Shown piece after piece: positions 16,116 through 24,953 of a DNA stretch of 36,521 nucleotides. This stretch comes from Burkholderiales bacterium (GTDB lineage: Bacteria > Pseudomonadota > Gammaproteobacteria > Burkholderiales > Burkholderiaceae_C). Position numbers and translations under genes: made by a program. A model generated the notes under the pieces. That model was not told where the DNA came from and ran no database searches. It was given only the letters and a program-made list of their open reading frames with translations. Within the stretch, counting starts at the first letter, position 1. Each line of letters starts with the position of its first letter. The DNA lies in assembly GCA_019510465.1 (NCBI GenBank), contig JAEKKH010000190.1, positions 1 through 36,521 of the forward strand. The letters are read 5' to 3'.

Positions 16116-16391
16116 ATGAGCTCGCTGGTCGAACCCTGGAAAGTCTTGCCGAACGGCCCGCTGACGGCCATCGAAGACCCCCTGTCGATGTCCCTGTCGC
16201 TCGACGACCTGCCGGACCTGCCCGGCGCGCGCGAGGCCGCCGGCGGCGACGGGCCCGCCGCCCTGCCCGGCGAACTGCTCGAGTGGAGCGAGGACGCGGA
16301 ACTGCGCGACATCCATTGCGCCTGCGACGACGCGATCGTCATCGAGTACCCCATCGGCGAGTGGCAGCAGCCGTCCGAATTCCTGTCCTGA
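16116..16391 (+). CDS. Small protein of unknown function, N-terminus resembles the DUF4336-type gene upstream
   Basis: A 91-residue acidic protein. Its first 25 residues contain WKVLPNGPLTAIED, which closely matches WQVLPHGPLTAVDD of the broken gene at 14483; over 45 nucleotides the DNA is 36/45 identical by hand alignment. The rest (ELLEWSEDAELRDIHCACDD, IVIEYPIGEWQQP) does not match. The ATG at 16116 has GGAG 6 nt upstream. The stop is 13 bp before the efflux adaptor gene, so it is probably co-transcribed with the efflux operon. The coding call rests on the ribosome site and spacing; a decayed duplicate is possible. Confidence 0.55.
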   Translation: MSSLVEPWKVLPNGPLTAIEDPLSMSLSLDDLPDLPGAREAAGGDGPAALPGELLEWSEDAELRDIHCACDDAIVIEYPIGEWQQPSEFLS

Positions 16392-16404
16392 GACGGCCGC
16401 ACCG

Positions 16405-17688
16405 ATGTCGGAACTCCTGCCCGAGGACGCCGAGGAAGGCGCCCGACAGTCGGCTTTTCGCGCCGGCTACCGCACCGGCTTCGGCGACGGCTTCGAGGCC
16501 GCCGACAAGGTGCATGAGGCGACTCGCAGGAAAGGCGCCGACGACAAGGCGGACGACGGGAAGGACGCCGGCAAGGCCGCCGGCGACAAGCCCGGGCAGG
16601 CGGACGCCAAGGGCGACGACAAGCGCGACGACAAGGAAAAGAAGAAGGACGACGACGGCAAGCCGCCGTTGTGGAAGCGGCCGGCCGTCGTGCTGGTGGC
16701 CATCGTCGTGGTCATCGCCATCATCGTGGCGGGCACGATCTTCCTGATCGACTCGCGCCGCCACGAGACCACCGACGACGCCTTCATCGACGGCAACGCG
16801 AGCCAGATCGCCGCGCAGGCGCCCGGCCGTGTGTCGCGGCTGTATGTCGACGACAACCAGGTCGTGCATCGCGGCGACGTGCTCGTGGATATCGACACCG
16901 CCGACATCGACGCCAAGGTCGCCCAGGCCCAGGCCGGCGTGCTCACCGCGCAGAGCCAGGTGCAGACCGCGCAGGCGCAGGTCGAGGGCCAGAAGGCCAA
17001 CGCGGCGCAGGCCGCGGCCACGGCCCGCCAGGCGGAGGCCGAAGCCGCCAACGCGCAGCAGGATCTCGCGCGCTTCAAGGGCGTCGACCCGGACGCCGTG
17101 TCGCGCCAGCAGGCCGACCAGGCGGTGGCGCGGGCGCGTTCGGCCAAGGCCAGGGTCGACGCGGCGCACGCCACCGAGGACACGGCGCGGGCGCAGGTCA
17201 AGGCGGCCCAGGCCAACGTGGCGGTGGCACAGGCGCAGGTCGCCACCGCACGGGCCGACCTGGAGACGGCCAGCATCCAGCGCGGCTATGCGCATGTGGT
17301 GGCTCCGATCGACGGCCGCGTCACCAAGCGGGCCGTGGACGTCGGCAACGTCATCGCCATCGGGCAGCCGATCCTGGCCATCGTCAGCGACAACCTGTGG
17401 GTGACGGCCAACTACAAGGAGACGCAGCTCAAGAAGATGCGCGTCGGCCAGGCGGCCTCCATCGAGATCGACGCCGTGCCGGGCGTGAAGTTCGCCGGGC
17501 ATGTGCAGAGCTTCCAGCGCGCCGCGGGCAGCTTCTTCAGCGCCCTGCCCGCCGAGAACGCGACGGGCAACTACGTCAAGGTGACGCAGCGCGTGCCGGT
17601 CAAGATCGTGTTCGACCATCCGCAGGAGCTGCAGCGCTACCACGTCGGGCCCGGCATGTCGGTCAAGCCCAGCGTGTCGCTCGAGTGA
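16405..17688 (+). CDS. EmrA/HlyD-family membrane fusion protein
   Basis: A 427-residue periplasmic adaptor of a tripartite efflux pump. One transmembrane helix at about 93-115 (VVLVAIVVVIAIIVAGTIF), then DDAFIDGNASQIAAQAPGRV (first half of the lipoyl domain), a long alanine/glutamine-rich coiled coil (160-275), the second lipoyl half (YAHVVAPIDGRVTKRAVDVG) and a beta-barrel domain (NLWVTANYKETQLKKMRVGQ). The N-terminal 90 residues are a long cytosolic tail, 44-86 being almost entirely K, D, G and A. Such a long charged tail is unusual for EmrA. It is followed by the DHA2 transporter 10 bp later and by the outer-membrane factor. Confidence 0.9.
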   Translation: MSELLPEDAEEGARQSAFRAGYRTGFGDGFEAADKVHEATRRKGADDKADDGKDAGKAAGDKPGQADAKGDDKRDDKEKKKDDDGKPPLWKRPAVVLVAIVVVIAIIVAGTIFLIDSRRHETTDDAFIDGNASQIAAQAPGRVSRLYVDDNQVVHRGDVLVDIDTADIDAKVAQAQAGVLTAQSQVQTAQAQVEGQKANAAQAAATARQAEAEAANAQQDLARFKGVDPDAVSRQQADQAVARARSAKARVDAAHATEDTARAQVKAAQANVAVAQAQVATARADLETASIQRGYAHVVAPIDGRVTKRAVDVGNVIAIGQPILAIVSDNLWVTANYKETQLKKMRVGQAASIEIDAVPGVKFAGHVQSFQRAAGSFFSALPAENATGNYVKVTQRVPVKIVFDHPQELQRYHVGPGMSVKPSVSLE

Positions 17689-17698
17689 GGGCGCGTCC

Positions 17699-19237
17699 GT
17701 GGCCGCAGCATCGCCCGCGTCGTTGCCGCGCTCCGCGGCGGGCCGCCACAACCCGTGGCTGATCGCGATGGTGGTGTCGCTGGCCACCTTCATGGAGGTG
17801 CTGGACACGACCATCGCCAATGTGTCGCTCAAGCACATCGCCGGCGGCGTCGGCGCCAGCCAGGACGAGGCGACGTGGATCCTCACCAGCTACCTGATCT
17901 CCAATGCGATCGTGCTGCCGGTGAGCGGCTGGCTGGCGACCCTGGTCGGGCGCAAGAAGTTCTACATGACGTGCGTGGCGCTGTTCACCGCCAGCTCGTT
18001 CATGTGCGCGCTGTCGCCCAACCTGGGCACGATGATCTTCTTTCGCGTGCTGCAGGGCCTGGGCGGCGGCGGGCTCGCGCCGACCGAGCAGTCGATCTTC
18101 GCCGACACCTTCGCGCCCGCCCAGCGCGCCAAGGCCTTCGCGTTCTACGGCGTGACCGTGATCGTGGCGCCGGCCATCGGCCCGCTGCTGGGCGGCTGGC
18201 TCACCGACAGCTTCTCGTGGCACTGGATCTTCCTGATCAACCTGCCGGTGGGCGCCGCGGCGCTGACCCTGATCTGGTTCCTCGTCGACGAGCCGCAGGC
18301 CGTCAAGGACGACACCGCGCAGTTCCGCCGCGACTTCATCCCCGACTGGCTCGGCTTCCTGCTGGTTGCCGCCACCTTCGGCTGCCTGCAGGTGGTGCTG
18401 GACCGCTTCCAGGAGGACGACGGCTTCGCGTCGAACCTGATCGTCGGGTTCTTCATCGTGTTCGCGTGCTCGGCGATCTGCCTCGTGTTCTGGGAGTGGC
18501 GGCACCCGCAGCCGGTGTTCGACGTCAAGCTGTTCAAGGTGGGCTCGTTCGGCGCGGCCAACCTGGTGATGCTGCTGGTGGGCATCACCTTGTTCAGCAC
18601 GACGCAGCTGATCCCGCAGTTCGCGCAGAACCTGCTGAGGTACGACGCGCTGGCGGCGGGCAAGACGCTCGCGCTCGGCGGCCTGGCCGCCGCGGCAATG
18701 ATGCCGTTCGCCGGCATCGCGGCCACCAGGCTGCCGCCCTGGCTGCTGGTGGGTCTCGGCCTCGTGTGCACAGGGCTCGCGCTGATCCACACCGGCGACC
18801 TCAACGGGCAGATCGGCTTCTACGACCTGTCGATGTCGCGGGTCTACCAGAGCGTGTGCCTGCCGTTCCTGTTCGTGTCGTTGACGACGGCGGGCTACGT
18901 CGGCATCCCGCCGGACCGCAACAACGAGGCGTCGGCCATCATCAACCTGTCGCGCAACCTCGGCGGCTCGATCGGCGTGGCCGCGGCCACCACCGAGCTC
19001 GCGTGGCGCATCCAGTTCCACCACGAGCGCCTCGGCGAGCAGGTCAGCCCCCTCGGCGAGCGCGGCCGCCAGCTGCTGCAGCACGGTCAGGCCGCCGTGG
19101 AGCAGCTGGTCAACGCGCAGGCGCAGATCCTCAGCTACCTCGACATCTTCTACGTGTTCGGCGTGATGGCGCTGGTCGTCACGCCCATCGCCTTCTTCCT
19201 GAAGACGCCCGCGCCCGGAGAAGCCCATGGACATTGA
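17699..19237 (+). CDS. EmrB/QacA-type MFS multidrug transporter (DHA2, 14 TM)
   Basis: A 512-residue inner-membrane drug:proton antiporter. TM1 carries LDTTIANVSL, motif A-like GWLATLVGRKKFYM lies in loop 2-3, and motif C in TM5 is VAPAIGPLLGGWL. The length suits 14 helices. The start is GTG at 17699 with GAGGG 7 nt upstream; the first internal ATGs fall inside TM1. It partners the adaptor upstream and the outer-membrane lipoprotein downstream, whose start overlaps its end by 11 bp. Substrate is unknown; EmrB-type pumps export hydrophobic compounds or siderophores. Confidence 0.92.
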   Translation: MAAASPASLPRSAAGRHNPWLIAMVVSLATFMEVLDTTIANVSLKHIAGGVGASQDEATWILTSYLISNAIVLPVSGWLATLVGRKKFYMTCVALFTASSFMCALSPNLGTMIFFRVLQGLGGGGLAPTEQSIFADTFAPAQRAKAFAFYGVTVIVAPAIGPLLGGWLTDSFSWHWIFLINLPVGAAALTLIWFLVDEPQAVKDDTAQFRRDFIPDWLGFLLVAATFGCLQVVLDRFQEDDGFASNLIVGFFIVFACSAICLVFWEWRHPQPVFDVKLFKVGSFGAANLVMLLVGITLFSTTQLIPQFAQNLLRYDALAAGKTLALGGLAAAAMMPFAGIAATRLPPWLLVGLGLVCTGLALIHTGDLNGQIGFYDLSMSRVYQSVCLPFLFVSLTTAGYVGIPPDRNNEASAIINLSRNLGGSIGVAAATTELAWRIQFHHERLGEQVSPLGERGRQLLQHGQAAVEQLVNAQAQILSYLDIFYVFGVMALVVTPIAFFLKTPAPGEAHGH

Positions 19238-20801
19238 GACCGACCGCCCCCGCGCCCTCGCGCGCCCGTGCGTGACGCCCTCGCGCGCGAGCGCGCTGGC
19301 TTGCGCGGCGCTGCTGGGCGGCTGCGTGATGGGGCCCGACTTCGAGCGCCCGCAGGCCACGCCGCCCGCGGCGTTCAACAGCCTGGCCGCCGCGCCGGCC
19401 GCTCTCGCCAGCAAGCCGCTCGCGGCGCCGTACGACGGCGCGCGCTGGTGGTCGGTGTTCCGCGATCCGGTCCTCGACGCGCTGGTCGAGGAGGCGCGGC
19501 GCCAGAACATCGACCTGCAGACGGCCGCGTTGCGCATCGAGGAGGCGCGCGCGCAGCTCGGGGCCGCCGCGGCGCAAGGCCGTCCGTCGGTCAGCGGCAT
19601 GGGCATCGGCGGGCGCCAGCGCGCGAGCCAGAACGGCTTCTTCAGCTCGCTCTCGGGCGGCGGACAACAGCAAGGCGGATCGCAGGGCGGCGCCGGCGGC
19701 GCGGGGGCGCAGCAGCAGGCGGCGCCCTCGCCCTACTCCGACCTGTTCCAGATCGGCTTCGACGCGACGTGGGAGCTCGACCTCTGGGGCAAGGCGCGGC
19801 GCGGCGTGGAGGCGGCCGACGCGAACGTCGAATCGGCCGAGCAGGCGCGTGGGAGCGCGTTGATCTCGCTGACGGCCGAGGTCGCGCGCACCTACCTGCA
19901 GCTGCGCGGCGCGCAGCACCAGCGCGCGATCGTCGAGGCCGATCTCGTCGACGAAGGACAGCTGCTCAGGCTCACCGAATCGCGCTCGCGCAACGGCTTC
20001 GCGGCGAAGGCCGACGCGGTGCAGCAGCAGGCGCAGCTGTCGGCGTCCGAGGCGCAGCTGCCGCCCCTCGACCAGGCCATCGCGCAGGCCATGAACGGCC
20101 TCGCGCTGCTGCTGGCGCTGCCGCCCGGCGCGCTGGCGCAGCGCCTGGGCGCGGCGCCGGCGGCCGACGTCGCCCTGCCGCCCGCGGTGCCGGTGGGCCT
20201 GCCGGGCGACCTGCTGCGCCGGCGTCCCGATGTGCTCAAGGCCGAAGCCGACCTGCACGCCGCCACCGCCAAGGTGGGCCAGGCGAAGGCGCAGCTCTTC
20301 CCGGCGATCACGCTCGGCGGCTTCGGCGGGTTGCAGTCGGTGCACGCGAGCTCGCTCACCGATTGGGCCTCGCGCTTCTGGATGGGCGGGGCGCAGGTGT
20401 CGATCCCGATCTTCGAGGGCGGCAAGCTCAAGGCGCAGATCCGCACCGCCGACGTGCAGATGAAGCAAGCCGCGTTGGCGTGGCGCGGCACGGTGCTGGC
20501 GGCCTACCACGACGCCGACAACGCGCTGGAGGCCTACGCCGACGAGCAGCGCCATGCCGCGGCGCTGGACAAGGCGCTGGCCGACGCGCGCCGCAGCGAC
20601 GCCCTGATGCGCTCGCGCGAGCGCAGCGGCTTCGTCTCGATGATCGAGGTGCTGGACGCCCAGCGCCGCGTCCACGAGGCGGAGCAGCAGGCGCTGCAAA
20701 GCCGGGTCGCGGCGGCGACGGATCTCGTGGCGCTGTACAAGGCGCTCGGCGGCGACTGGAACGAGGACGCGGCGGCGAAGCTGGCGTCGACGGGGCCCTG
20801 A
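19227..20801 (+). CDS. NodT-family outer-membrane efflux lipoprotein
   Basis: A 524-residue OprM/NodT-type outer-membrane channel. Lipobox LLGGC with C33, followed by VMGPDFERP, the usual beginning of the mature protein. Two OEP repeats follow, with GLPGDLLRRRPDVLKAEADL (position about 325) and ITLGGFGG as markers. Compared with typical members there is an extra Gln/Gly-rich loop near 150-175 (GGGQQQGGSQGGAGGAG). The ATG at 19227 overlaps the transporter gene by 11 bp and has GGAG upstream, so translation is coupled. The three genes encode a complete pump reaching the cell exterior. Confidence 0.93.
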   Translation: MDIETDRPRALARPCVTPSRASALACAALLGGCVMGPDFERPQATPPAAFNSLAAAPAALASKPLAAPYDGARWWSVFRDPVLDALVEEARRQNIDLQTAALRIEEARAQLGAAAAQGRPSVSGMGIGGRQRASQNGFFSSLSGGGQQQGGSQGGAGGAGAQQQAAPSPYSDLFQIGFDATWELDLWGKARRGVEAADANVESAEQARGSALISLTAEVARTYLQLRGAQHQRAIVEADLVDEGQLLRLTESRSRNGFAAKADAVQQQAQLSASEAQLPPLDQAIAQAMNGLALLLALPPGALAQRLGAAPAADVALPPAVPVGLPGDLLRRRPDVLKAEADLHAATAKVGQAKAQLFPAITLGGFGGLQSVHASSLTDWASRFWMGGAQVSIPIFEGGKLKAQIRTADVQMKQAALAWRGTVLAAYHDADNALEAYADEQRHAAALDKALADARRSDALMRSRERSGFVSMIEVLDAQRRVHEAEQQALQSRVAAATDLVALYKALGGDWNEDAAAKLASTGP

Positions 20802-20808
20802 GCGCCCC

Positions 20809-21279
20809 TTAGTCGGCGGGATCCTTCGGGATCGCCCCCGGCGTCCACCACTCGGACAGCACCATCGCCGCCAGGTCGCGGCTGGCCGATTCGTGGCTGT
20901 GGGCGAGCGCGTCGAGAAAGCGCAGCACCACCGTCTCCTGGGCCTTGTCCAGCGAGCCCAGGCGCGGCGGATCGCGGTCGGGCGGGCGGAACGACGTCAG
21001 CAGCGCGTCGGCGACCTCGCTGGGCCGGGCGATGTGGCGCAGCGCGTACTCCATCATGAACGGCAGGTAGTGGCGCCACGAGGCGGCATCCAGGTAGCCG
21101 CTGCCCCAGGGATGGGCCTCGAGGTACTCGTCGGAGACGGCGTCCACCAGCACGTCGAACGGCGGCGCGGCGTTGCCGGCGTCGAGCGCGTCGCCGCCGC
21201 GCAGCGTCATCGGCGGAAAGGTGGTGCCTTCGGTGGAGAACGCGGCGAAGATGTCGGCGATGAGGTCGGTGTAGGGCAT
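20809..21279 (-). CDS. DUF6714-like protein
   Basis: A 156-residue soluble protein. The central region DAASWRHYLPFMMEYALRH with DALLTSFRP is characteristic of DUF6714 as I remember the family, and MVLSEWW near the C-terminus is also conserved-looking. No signal peptide or membrane segment. The ATG at 21279 is preferred to an upstream in-frame start at 21300, which adds only MTRAPAA. It converges with the efflux lipoprotein gene with 7 bp between stops. Function is unknown; the family assignment is moderate. Confidence 0.7.
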   Translation of the reverse strand: MPYTDLIADIFAAFSTEGTTFPPMTLRGGDALDAGNAAPPFDVLVDAVSDEYLEAHPWGSGYLDAASWRHYLPFMMEYALRHIARPSEVADALLTSFRPPDRDPPRLGSLDKAQETVVLRFLDALAHSHESASRDLAAMVLSEWWTPGAIPKDPAD

Positions 21280-21445
21280 GGCGGCGGGCGCGCGCGTCAC
21301 GCGAGCGCGCGGGGCGGGAATGGGCGATGCCGCTACTGTCGCACAGCCCGCCCCTGCGGGTTCGCCCCTCAGCGTGAGCGCGCGCCCGGGGAGCCCGGTT
21401 GGGGAGCCCGCTCGACCACGGTCCGCAAGGGCATTGCCGTCGACT

Positions 21446-21451
21446 TAAAAT
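21446..21451 (+). promoter_or_regulatory. Likely -10 element of ribA
   Basis: TAAAAT (5 of 6 consensus bases) in otherwise GC-rich sequence, 22 bp before the ribA ATG. No good -35 is seen at 16-18 bp. Confidence 0.45.
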
Positions 21452-21473
21452 CGGGGATCAACGACACCCACGC

Positions 21474-22088
21474 ATGGCCTTTTCCCTCGAACGCGCTTCC
21501 TGCCGGCTCAACACCGCCTACGGCGATTTCCAGATGCACGGATTCAAGGATCTCGCGTCCGGACTCGAGCACGTCGCGCTGTGCCTCGGCGACGTGGCCT
21601 CGCCGCCGCCCGTCCTCACCCGCATGCACTCCGAGTGCCTCACCGGCGACGCGTTCGGCAGCTGCCACTGCGACTGCGGCCCGCAGCTGCGCGGCGCGCT
21701 GCAGGCGATCGCCAAGGAAGGCCGCGGCATCGTGCTGTACCTGCGCCAGGAAGGCCGCGGCATCGGCCTGCTGAACAAGATCCGCGCCTACGCGCTGCAG
21801 GAACAGGGCGCCGACACGCTCGACGCCAACCGCCTGCTGGGCCTGCCGGCCGACGCGCGCGACTACGGCATCGCCGCGGCGATGCTGGCGGAGCTCGGCG
21901 CGAGCTCGATCCGCCTGATGACCAACAACCCGACCAAGATCGACAGCCTGCAGGCGCACGGCATCACCGTCGCCGAGCGCGTGCCGCTGCAGGTCGGGCG
22001 CAACCGCCGCAACGGCGCGTACCTCGACACCAAGGCTCACCGCATGGGCCACCTGTTCGACGTGCTGCGCGAGCCCAGCGACGAATAG
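21474..22088 (+). CDS. ribA: GTP cyclohydrolase II
   Basis: A 204-residue enzyme that opens GTP at the start of riboflavin biosynthesis. The zinc cysteines are C55, C66 and C68 (HSECLTGDAFGSCHCDCG), and YLRQEGRGIGLLNKIRAY and LMTNNPTKIDSL are family signatures. It lacks a DHBP synthase (RibB) domain, so it is the stand-alone type. The ATG at 21474 was chosen because the open frame before it (21399-21473) is promoter sequence, including TAAAAT at 21446-21451 as a likely -10. No strong Shine-Dalgarno. It stands alone, far from ribE. Confidence 0.93.
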   Translation: MAFSLERASCRLNTAYGDFQMHGFKDLASGLEHVALCLGDVASPPPVLTRMHSECLTGDAFGSCHCDCGPQLRGALQAIAKEGRGIVLYLRQEGRGIGLLNKIRAYALQEQGADTLDANRLLGLPADARDYGIAAAMLAELGASSIRLMTNNPTKIDSLQAHGITVAERVPLQVGRNRRNGAYLDTKAHRMGHLFDVLREPSDE

Positions 22089-22094
22089 GCGCGC

Positions 22095-23480
22095 TCACGC
22101 CACCGCGGCGCCGGCCGTCGAGCAGCACTCCAGCGCGCGCTCGCGCACCTGGTTGCGGCCCGCATGCTTGGCGTCGTACAGCGCGAGGTCGGCCGCGCGC
22201 AGCAGGTCGGCGGGCCGGGAATCGCGCGCGTCGCACATCGCGGCCAGGCCGATGCTGACCGACACCGGCGCCGGCAGCGTCTCGTCGGGCCGTGCATGCA
22301 GCGACTCCACCTGGCGCCGCACGCGCTCGGCCACCACGGCGGCGCCGGCGATGTCGCACGACGGCAGGATCACGACGAACTCCTCGCCGCCGTAGCGGGC
22401 CAGGAAATCGCCCGGGCGCAGGCCGGCATCGCGCACCGCGCCCACGACGGCGCGCAGGCAGGCGTCGCCCGCCGGGTGGCCGAACTGGTCGTTGAAGGCC
22501 TTGAAGTGGTCGACGTCGATCAGCAGCAGCGCGAGGTGCGCGGCGGCATCCTGCACGCCCTCGCTGTTGCGGCGCATCGCGGCACGGCGCGCGCGCTCGT
22601 GCTCGGCGAACAGCACGTCGTCGAAATGGCGCCGGTTGAACGCGCCGGTCAGGCCGTCCTCGATGGCCAGGCGCTGCATGCGGGCGTTGGCTTCCTGCAG
22701 TTGGCGCGCCATCGCCTTCAACGCCAGCAGCAGCATGCCGCACTCGTCGTCGGAGCTGCGCGGCAGCGGGACGTCCAGCTGGCCGCTGCCGACCGCCGAC
22801 GCGAACAGCACCGCCTGCTTGAGCGGCCGCGTGATGCTCAACGTCAGCCGCCAGCCCGCGAACGCGGCCAGCAGCGACGCCAGCAGCGCGACGGCGCCGA
22901 TCACCAGGTCGTTGCGGTTCGCCTGGGCGCTGAGCGCCTGGATCTCGGCGGCCACGCGCTGGTTCTGCAGCTCGGCGAGGTCGTCCAGCAAGTGCAGCCA
23001 CGCGGCGTGGATCGGCGCGACCTCGCGGTTGAACGTGCGCGCCGCCATGCCGGGGTTGTATCCCGCCACGCTGGCGCCCGCGTCGGCGAAGGCGGCCGCG
23101 AGCGCGCGGTCGTAGCGCTCGGTCTGCTCGACCATCGAACGCTCGAGCACGGAATCGACGTGGTTCGCGTAGCGCCGCTCGACGACGCGGTAGGCCTCGA
23201 TGTCGTCGAGGATGGTCTGCATGTCGCTGCGGGCGTCCTCGATCGAGTTCACCAGCCCCAGGCGCTGGGACACGCGGTCCTGGCGCTCGAGCAGCGAGCG
23301 CATCATGCGGATGTCGGCCTGGCGCTCGTTGGACACCGCCACCAGCTGGACCAGACTCTGGCGCGCGGTGCGCGAGCTCGACACCGCCAGCCACGCGCCG
23401 CCGATCATCAGCAGCAGGATGAGCGAGAAGCACAGCACGAGGCGGTGTCCGATGCGCAGGTGGCGGAGGAGGGGTTTCAT
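22095..23480 (-). CDS. Membrane-bound diguanylate cyclase (4HB sensor-HAMP-GGDEF)
   Basis: A 461-residue inner-membrane protein. TM1 at about 12-32, a helical periplasmic domain of about 160 residues (four-helix-bundle MCP type), TM2 at 192-212, HAMP (to about 265), then GGDEF. The active site reads RYGGEEFVV (GGEEF 364-368), with an allosteric I-site RPGD at 355-358, five residues before it. The domain is therefore predicted active and product-inhibited. The start at 23480 fits the short positive N-terminus (MKPLLRHLRIGHRL); an upstream in-frame ATG at 23522 adds 14 residues. It converges on ribA (6 bp between stops) and is divergent from pcm. Confidence 0.9.
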   Translation of the reverse strand: MKPLLRHLRIGHRLVLCFSLILLLMIGGAWLAVSSSRTARQSLVQLVAVSNERQADIRMMRSLLERQDRVSQRLGLVNSIEDARSDMQTILDDIEAYRVVERRYANHVDSVLERSMVEQTERYDRALAAAFADAGASVAGYNPGMAARTFNREVAPIHAAWLHLLDDLAELQNQRVAAEIQALSAQANRNDLVIGAVALLASLLAAFAGWRLTLSITRPLKQAVLFASAVGSGQLDVPLPRSSDDECGMLLLALKAMARQLQEANARMQRLAIEDGLTGAFNRRHFDDVLFAEHERARRAAMRRNSEGVQDAAAHLALLLIDVDHFKAFNDQFGHPAGDACLRAVVGAVRDAGLRPGDFLARYGGEEFVVILPSCDIAGAAVVAERVRRQVESLHARPDETLPAPVSVSIGLAAMCDARDSRPADLLRAADLALYDAKHAGRNQVRERALECCSTAGAAVA

Positions 23481-23676
23481 CACGGGTCGCCGCCTGCCCG
23501 CCCGGGGCGCGCGGCTATCCATGCCTTATCGACGGCGACACTGCCGTATTGAGCCGGGCGCCCTGTCGGGAGATCTGGAGCCGCCCTTCTGCGCGGCACC
23601 GGCGCACAATTTCACGCAGGCCGGGGTACGCCACGTGCTCGCTCTAGCTGACTGCATCCAGCTGAACGGAGGCGCC

Positions 23677-24369
23677 ATGAACCGCTCCTTCCAATCCGAG
23701 CGCGACGGCATGGTCGAGCGCCAGCTCGTGGCGCGCGGCATCCGCGACCCGCACGTGCTGCGCGCCATGCGCACGGTGCCGCGCGAGCGCTTCGTCGACG
23801 AACGGATGGCCCCTTTCGCCTACGACGACTCGCCCCTGCCTATCGAGGCTGAACAGACGATCTCCCAGCCCTTCATGGTGGCCTGGATGATGGAGGCCGC
23901 CGAGGTCGCTCCCGGCGACCACGTGCTGGAGGTGGGCGCCGGCTCGGGCTACGCCTCGGCCGTGCTCGCGCAGGTGGCCGCCACCGTGCATGCGATCGAG
24001 CGCCACGACCTGCTGACGCGCGTCGCCCGCGAGCGGCTGGACGCGCTGGCCTACACCAACATCCACCTGCGCACCGGCGACGGCACGCTGGGCTGGCCCG
24101 AGGCCGGACCGTTCGACGCCATCCTGGTCGCCGCCGCCGGGCCGGAGGTGCCCGCGCCGCTCAAGGAGCAGCTGCGCCTGGGCGGCCGGCTGCTGATGCC
24201 GCTGGACATCGGCGGCCAAGGCACTCAACGCCTGCTCAAGGTGGTGCGCCACACGCCGGAGGACTACGAGCAGCAGACGCTCGGCAGCGTCGCCTTCGTG
24301 CCCTTGATCGGCCAGCACGGCTGGGCCGAGGACGAGGAACGCGCGGGGGTGCCCGCGTCGCGCTTCTGA
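23677..24369 (+). CDS. pcm: Protein-L-isoaspartate O-methyltransferase
   Basis: A 230-residue cytoplasmic repair methyltransferase that uses SAM to methylate isoaspartyl residues in damaged proteins. ISQPFMVAWM (62-71) and SAM motif I LEVGAGSGYASAVLAQ (84-99) are clear, as is AIERHDLL for the ribose-binding acidic residue. The ATG at 23677 has GGAG 5 nt upstream. It is a single gene, divergent from the diguanylate cyclase (196-bp gap, without a clear promoter) and convergent with ohrR (14 bp between stops). Confidence 0.93.
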   Translation: MNRSFQSERDGMVERQLVARGIRDPHVLRAMRTVPRERFVDERMAPFAYDDSPLPIEAEQTISQPFMVAWMMEAAEVAPGDHVLEVGAGSGYASAVLAQVAATVHAIERHDLLTRVARERLDALAYTNIHLRTGDGTLGWPEAGPFDAILVAAAGPEVPAPLKEQLRLGGRLLMPLDIGGQGTQRLLKVVRHTPEDYEQQTLGSVAFVPLIGQHGWAEDEERAGVPASRF

Positions 24370-24383
24370 GTGGGGAGCGCTGC

Positions 24384-24845
24384 TCAGCCCGAACCATGCT
24401 GCGTGTGGCGCAGCAGGTTGTCGCGCACGTCGTTCATCGTGCGGCGGGCGCTGGCGAACTGCCCGGCATCCAGGCCCGTGGCCTGCACCAAGGTGCGTTG
24501 CGCGCCCTTCTCGCGCAGCGCGCGCCCGGCTTCGGTGAGCCGGACGATGACCTGGCGCTCGTCGCGCGGGTCGCGCCGCCGCTCCAGGTAGCCGAGCGCC
24601 TCCAGCTTCTTCAGGATGGGCGTGAGCGTGTTCGACTCGAGGAACAGCTTGTCGCCCAGGCCGCCGACGGTCTGCTCGTCGTGCTCCCACAGCGCGACGA
24701 TCGTGATCCATTGGGTGTAGGTCAGGCCCAGCTCGTCCAGGATGGGCTTGTAGGCGCGGCCATAGGCGAGGTTCGCGCTGTAGACGGCAAAGCAGAGGAA
24801 GTCGCCCAGCTTGGGCATCTCGGGGGGCGGGGTTGGCGTGGTCAT
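24384..24845 (-). CDS. ohrR: OhrR-type MarR-family peroxide sensor
   Basis: A 153-residue winged-helix repressor. The reactive cysteine is C18 in LGDFLCFAVYSANLAYGRAY, a hallmark of OhrR; the wing and recognition region read LFLESNTLTPILKKLEALGYL and RDPRDERQVIVRLT. It would sense organic hydroperoxides by cysteine oxidation and release the ohr promoter. The ATG at 24845 has GAGGAG upstream. It is divergent from ohr, with palindromic sites between them. Confidence 0.93.
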   Translation of the reverse strand: MTTPTPPPEMPKLGDFLCFAVYSANLAYGRAYKPILDELGLTYTQWITIVALWEHDEQTVGGLGDKLFLESNTLTPILKKLEALGYLERRRDPRDERQVIVRLTEAGRALREKGAQRTLVQATGLDAGQFASARRTMNDVRDNLLRHTQHGSG

Positions 24846-24882
24846 GGCTGTCGTCTCCTCGTTCGAGATCTTACCGCCATTG

Positions 24883-24897
24883 AATCGCATCCGATTT
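24883..24897. promoter_or_regulatory. Putative OhrR operator 1
   Basis: AATCG-CATC-CGATT dyad in the ohrR-ohr gap, just before the ohr -35, followed by a related GATCGCATCGC at 24898. Shares the AATCGCAT core with the downstream site. Confidence 0.5.
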
Positions 24898-24908
24898 GAT
24901 CGCATCGC

Positions 24909-24937
24909 TTGACACTCGTCGGGCACCTCGCTACATT
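24909..24937 (+). promoter_or_regulatory. Predicted promoter of ohr
   Basis: Perfect TTGACA (24909-24914), 17-bp spacer, TACATT (24932-24937). Flanked on both sides by AATCGCAT dyads. Confidence 0.7.
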
Positions 24938-24953
24938 GCTCGTATGCGCTTTA

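Noticed and set aside
16339-17886. Long minus-strand frame opposite the efflux adaptor
   Set aside because: Its sequence is the antisense shadow of a clear HlyD-family gene; it shows no domain, ribosome site or membrane pattern of its own.
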